Source: Cricetomys ansorgei (taxonomy: Eukaryota; Chordata; Mammalia; Rodentia; Nesomyidae). Taken from it: a stretch of DNA of 64,000 nucleotides. The notes under the pieces are model-generated. The model saw only the letters and a list, made by a program, of their open reading frames with translations. It was not told where the DNA came from and did no database searches. This document shows, one piece after another, positions 61,180-64,000 of the stretch. Location: NCBI GenBank assembly GCA_026225945.1, contig JAMJFZ010000690.1, forward strand, positions 434,001 through 498,000. Reading direction: 5' to 3'. Every line of letters begins with the position of its first letter. Within the stretch, counting starts at the first letter, position 1. The position numbers and the translations under genes are program-made.

Positions 61180-61300
61180 CTATAGCTAAGGTTGGCTTGA
61201 ATTTGGGGGCACTCCCTGTTTTTGTAGTGGGCATTCATTCTTCAGATGATCATTTCTTTCCAGTAGGTGCACTGGTCCTCTGGTAAAAATTTCCTCCTTT
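61180..61300 (-). pseudogene. gag nucleocapsid zinc-knuckle remnant
   Basis: On the - strand about 61215-61262 reads as a CCHC knuckle in two frames: QCTYW (second cysteine replaced by Trp), then after a frameshift HLKNECP with the His and last Cys. Matrix and capsid sequence is absent upstream. Confidence 0.55.
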
Positions 61301-61542
61301 TATCCTCACTCCAGATCGGGATCCCACAGAATAGAAACAGACTATAATTTACCAAGGCCTCCTTAGATGCTTAGCACAGTAGCTCACTTCTGATTGTCTG
61401 AGAAGCTGAGAGCACACCTGGGCACTTGCCCCCGGAGCAGAGGCTGCTCTTCAGCTCTGGAGTTCTGGGGAGAGGGCCAGCTTAGAATTTGGGGGTGGGG
61501 GTTGGTCTGAATTCTGCTGAGGGTGTTAATCCCTCCAGAAAA
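61301..61542 (-). other. Proviral leader with possible primer-binding site
   Basis: Between the 5' LTR and the gag remnant. Five bases after the LTR edge the - strand reads TGGAGGGATTAACACCC, where a tRNA primer-binding site beginning TGG would lie. I cannot match it to a tRNA, and the gggattaaca string also repeats the LTR end, so the site is uncertain. Confidence 0.4.
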
Positions 61543-62005
61543 TGTTAATCCCACTGGGTAAGAATAAAACCACTACCAGGATTTGAGCCAAACTGGGGCA
61601 AGCTTGCTTTTTATCTTGGGGAGTACACCAAGATCTGGCCAGAGACTACCTCATAAATCAGGCTAAAGAGGGCAGCCCCAAATTCATTTCTTGGGCCCCT
61701 GATTTTAAGGAGTAAAATCAGTGCAGGTTTTACAGACTGAAACAATGGGATAATAAGTAAGTACAGAAAAATCTTAAAAGATACAATGTGGGGGAATCAT
61801 GTGATTAGGGAGGATCTGGGAGGGCAACTAGGGAGGGTTATCTCAAATTCAAGATCATAGACTGGGATAGGTCAGGTTCCAGGAAACAAACTAAACAAAC
61901 AAACAAAATGCAGAAACTTGTTTTTAACAATACAGCATTTAACAATATTTAACAATACAGCATAATGGCTCTTGCATTAAATTTAGGAATCAGGCAGGTT
62001 CCTTA
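61543..62005 (-). repeat. 5' LTR of the provirus
   Basis: Aligns with 56031-56449. The TATA box and AATAAA signal of the other LTR are altered here (TGTAAAA and GATAAA). It has a local extra 'aacaatatttaacaatacag' duplication near 61938-61970, which explains its greater length. Confidence 0.9.
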
Positions 62006-62025
62006 CCACATCCCCAACTTCTAAA
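62006..62025 (-). mobile_element. ID SINE, part 2, with right target duplication
   Basis: ccacatccccaacttc continues the ID element interrupted at 56030. Removing the provirus and one CCAC rebuilds 'actaagccacatccccaact', the expected ID head on the reverse strand. Confidence 0.8.
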
Positions 62026-62203
62026 TGGGATTTAGATTTAGATCTAGGATCACTACTGTCAAAGTGATAGGTGTTGTGGAAATGAATTCTTACTTTCACA
62101 AGGGCATCATTGGCTAAGTCTTAGTGACTGTAGTGGCCGTATCATAGGCATTCATGCCTTTGCATTTGAGGCTACTAATTTATCCCAAATGAGGACTTGA
62201 CTA

Positions 62204-62208
62204 TCACT

Positions 62209-62244
<36 letters not shown>
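62204..62244. repeat. (CAT)n microsatellite
   Basis: About twelve ATC units. Confidence 0.95.
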
Positions 62245-62245
<1 letters not shown>

Positions 62246-62254
62246 ACAAATTTG

Positions 62255-62396
62255 CTTTTTGAGACAGAGTCTCATTCTGTATTACAGGCAGTACTTGAAC
62301 TCACTATGTAGACCAGATTGGCGTCAAACTTGTAGTGATCCTCCTGCCTCACCCTCCAGAGTTCTGGGATTACAGGCATAGTCCACAACTCCTAGT
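62255..62396 (-). mobile_element. B1 SINE
   Basis: Reverse-complement B1: ttttgagacagagtctcatt, actcactatgtagaccagat, gatcctcctgcctcaccctc and gttctgggattacaggcata. Confidence 0.85.
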
Positions 62397-63032
62397 ATAG
62401 CTGTTGTTTAGATCAGTAAAAAAAAAGTTTTTGATTATAATTTAGATAATTCGACCTTGAGCTAGAGATGCCAACATAATTGTCACTGAGAGCTAGACCA
62501 GGACTTCGGGTCCATTTTTCTGCCTCAGTGAAGTAAATATCTCAGAATTTTCAAGAAATTTACTTTCTTTTTCTGTCTTTTTGTCTCCTTAATATTTCAT
62601 CAAAACTCATTTTCTAAACCCTGTGCTATAATTTTGGGTATTGTATTTGGCAGTTTTGGCTACTCTAATCTGATATCAGAGATCATCTATCTGAATGACA
62701 CTTGAAAGACATTACTTGATCTCCTATGCCCTAGGCCTTTCCATTTAGCTCTTGTGTCACCAGAGGACATTTCTATTTCTGGACTTCTAGACTAGGTGGT
62801 AAAATACTACAGGGCAGGAGCTTTGAACCACAGTGCCTTAGACCAGAAGCTTGACATATTTTCCCCAATACTTTTCAAGTGAAACTTTTTGAAGACTTTC
62901 TGAGAGAATGAGTAAGTGATGCATTACTGTGTAATTCAACAAAGTTCAGTGTCAAGTGACACAATCTTCAAAACTGACCTTCTCACAATGTAGTTTCTCC
63001 TAAGCAAAAATTCTAATGTATTTTGTAAACAT
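62397..63032. other. Anonymous DNA
   Basis: Nothing recognised. Confidence 0.5.
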
Positions 63033-63050
63033 TATCTATCTATCTATCTA

Positions 63051-63086
<36 letters not shown>
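63033..63086. repeat. (TCTA)n-(TA)n microsatellite
   Basis: Five TCTA units then about sixteen TA units. Confidence 0.95.
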
Positions 63087-63089
<3 letters not shown>

Positions 63090-64000
63090 GTCTAGTAGAG
63101 GAAGCTAAAGTAACATTAGGTGTTTGTCATAGATAGCACCGAAGTTGACAAAGCAGAAATTCATCAAATTCTATACTTTTCAATATGGGCAGACAATGCC
63201 CTTACTAACAGTGATCTCAGAAATATATAAGGGAAGTTCCCTTACAAACCAAGCTTTTCTGAAATGGCTACTGAAGATGCAAAGAAAGAAGACAACCAGG
63301 CAAACACAGATAGAGGAAACTTACAGCTGTGCTTTCAGATGAGCTGGAAGCTCTGAGTTCCTGGATGTGGTGACGCCTGCAGCAGGTAGACTCTGAAGGC
63401 CAATGTGCATGGCTTGCTCGTCGTGTGGCTTACATGCCTTTTGATATTCAGATTATACTGGGCTCCAAAACTATTTACCTCTTCCAAGCTATCATTTCTT
63501 TAACAGTTGGTTTAACAATCTTTAACAATCTGGGTAATCATTACAAAAAGTAGAACTAAGAATTAACTTTAATGAATCTCCATTTTCCATTCACTGATGA
63601 TTTGTGCCATGAAAATGACCTATCATTGGAAGCCTTGGAAAAGCTGAGTGTTTGGGTGAGAAAACCAAGTCATTTGTATTATACAGGCATTTGAATGATT
63701 GTGGTGCCCCCCAACACTATCTCACCCACTATCCAGTGGGCAAACCTTGACTTTGTTTCAGTTTGCTGAATCCATCTGTGATCTTTGCATTCCATGCACA
63801 AAAAATATATTGTAAAAATATGTAAATATCTAGTTCAGAAAAGTAGACTAAAGAAGAGGGAATCGGGAAAAGAAAGATAAGGGGAGAAAGTGAATGAGGG
63901 AAAAACAGAGACAAAGAACCAGAAAGGTAATAAAAAGGAAGAAAGGAGAAGTAAACTTTTTCTTCCACTTTATTCACAGGAAGCACTGTTTTGGAAGTAG
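63087..64000. other. Anonymous DNA, purine-rich toward the end
   Basis: No gene or repeat recognised. Positions 63835-63955 are A/G-rich; the 85-codon - strand frame over them is low complexity. Confidence 0.5.

Larger units (their letters stand above)
56031..62005 (-). mobile_element. Endogenous gammaretrovirus-like provirus (ERV1), defective
   Basis: About 6.0 kb, reading leftwards. Order on the - strand: 5' LTR (61543-62005), short leader, gag nucleocapsid remnant, protease, reverse transcriptase, RNase H, integrase, reduced env, polypurine tract and 3' LTR (56031-56449). Stops and frameshifts break every gene. Matrix and capsid coding are missing: only about 250 bp separate the LTR from the zinc-knuckle remnant. 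Over the first 157 or so columns, a hand alignment of the two LTRs shows about 26 differences, so the insertion is old. A B1 SINE was added later inside pol. The 4-bp duplication, the protease and integrase type and the pro-pol layout favour the gammaretroviral class. Confidence 0.9.

Overview
The window reads as a gene-poor stretch of nuclear DNA from a muroid rodent. The SINEs of that group are present (B1, B2/B3, B4-type composites, ID), as are Lx-like LINE-1 3' ends, ORR1/MT-type MaLR LTRs and many (CA)n, (GATA)n, (TTTC)n and (GGAA)n microsatellites. Older pan-mammalian repeats (MIR, MER5-type hAT elements, old L1M) lie between them. SINE copies are moderately diverged from the consensus I remember, so I cannot fix the species; a cricetid or murid is equally possible. 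No plasmid, prokaryotic, CRISPR, tRNA or rRNA signal was seen, and no intact host gene. Repeat family names come from recognising diagnostic segments by eye, so boundaries are mostly good to about 10-20 bases.

Layout. 0-3.4 kb: AT-rich DNA, an unusual inverted repeat (411-591), then an old + strand L1 split by a microsatellite, a B3-type SINE and a younger L1 3' end. 3.4-15 kb: mostly anonymous DNA with scattered SINEs, two MIRs and one weak candidate terminal exon on the - strand (13250-13332). 15-31 kb: MaLR LTRs, L1 3' pieces, B1/B2/B3 copies and hAT remnants. 31-46 kb: more of the same, plus a solo retroviral LTR with an 85-bp duplication (37755-38236). 46-48.3 kb: a GC-rich, duplicated and G-quadruplex-prone segment, a 1.2-kb minisatellite with a 19-bp unit, and an L1-type 3' end. 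50-53.5 kb: a B4-type SINE, MaLR LTRs and a second solo retroviral LTR. 56.0-62.0 kb: a decayed but structurally readable gammaretrovirus-like (class I) provirus on the - strand, with both LTRs, polypurine tract, protease, reverse transcriptase, RNase H, integrase and an env transmembrane remnant. Most of gag is missing, and a B1 has landed in the RNase H region. The provirus sits inside an ID SINE and is flanked by a 4-bp target duplication.

The longer open frames here come from simple repeats, the minisatellite or the provirus. The minisatellite unit has no stop codon in any of the three - strand frames, which alone explains the longest one (219 codons). I found no convincing new biological system. 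The observations most worth checking are the all-frame-open minisatellite and its composite setting, the inverted repeat with a perfect 24-bp inner stem, the nested provirus and the possible exon.
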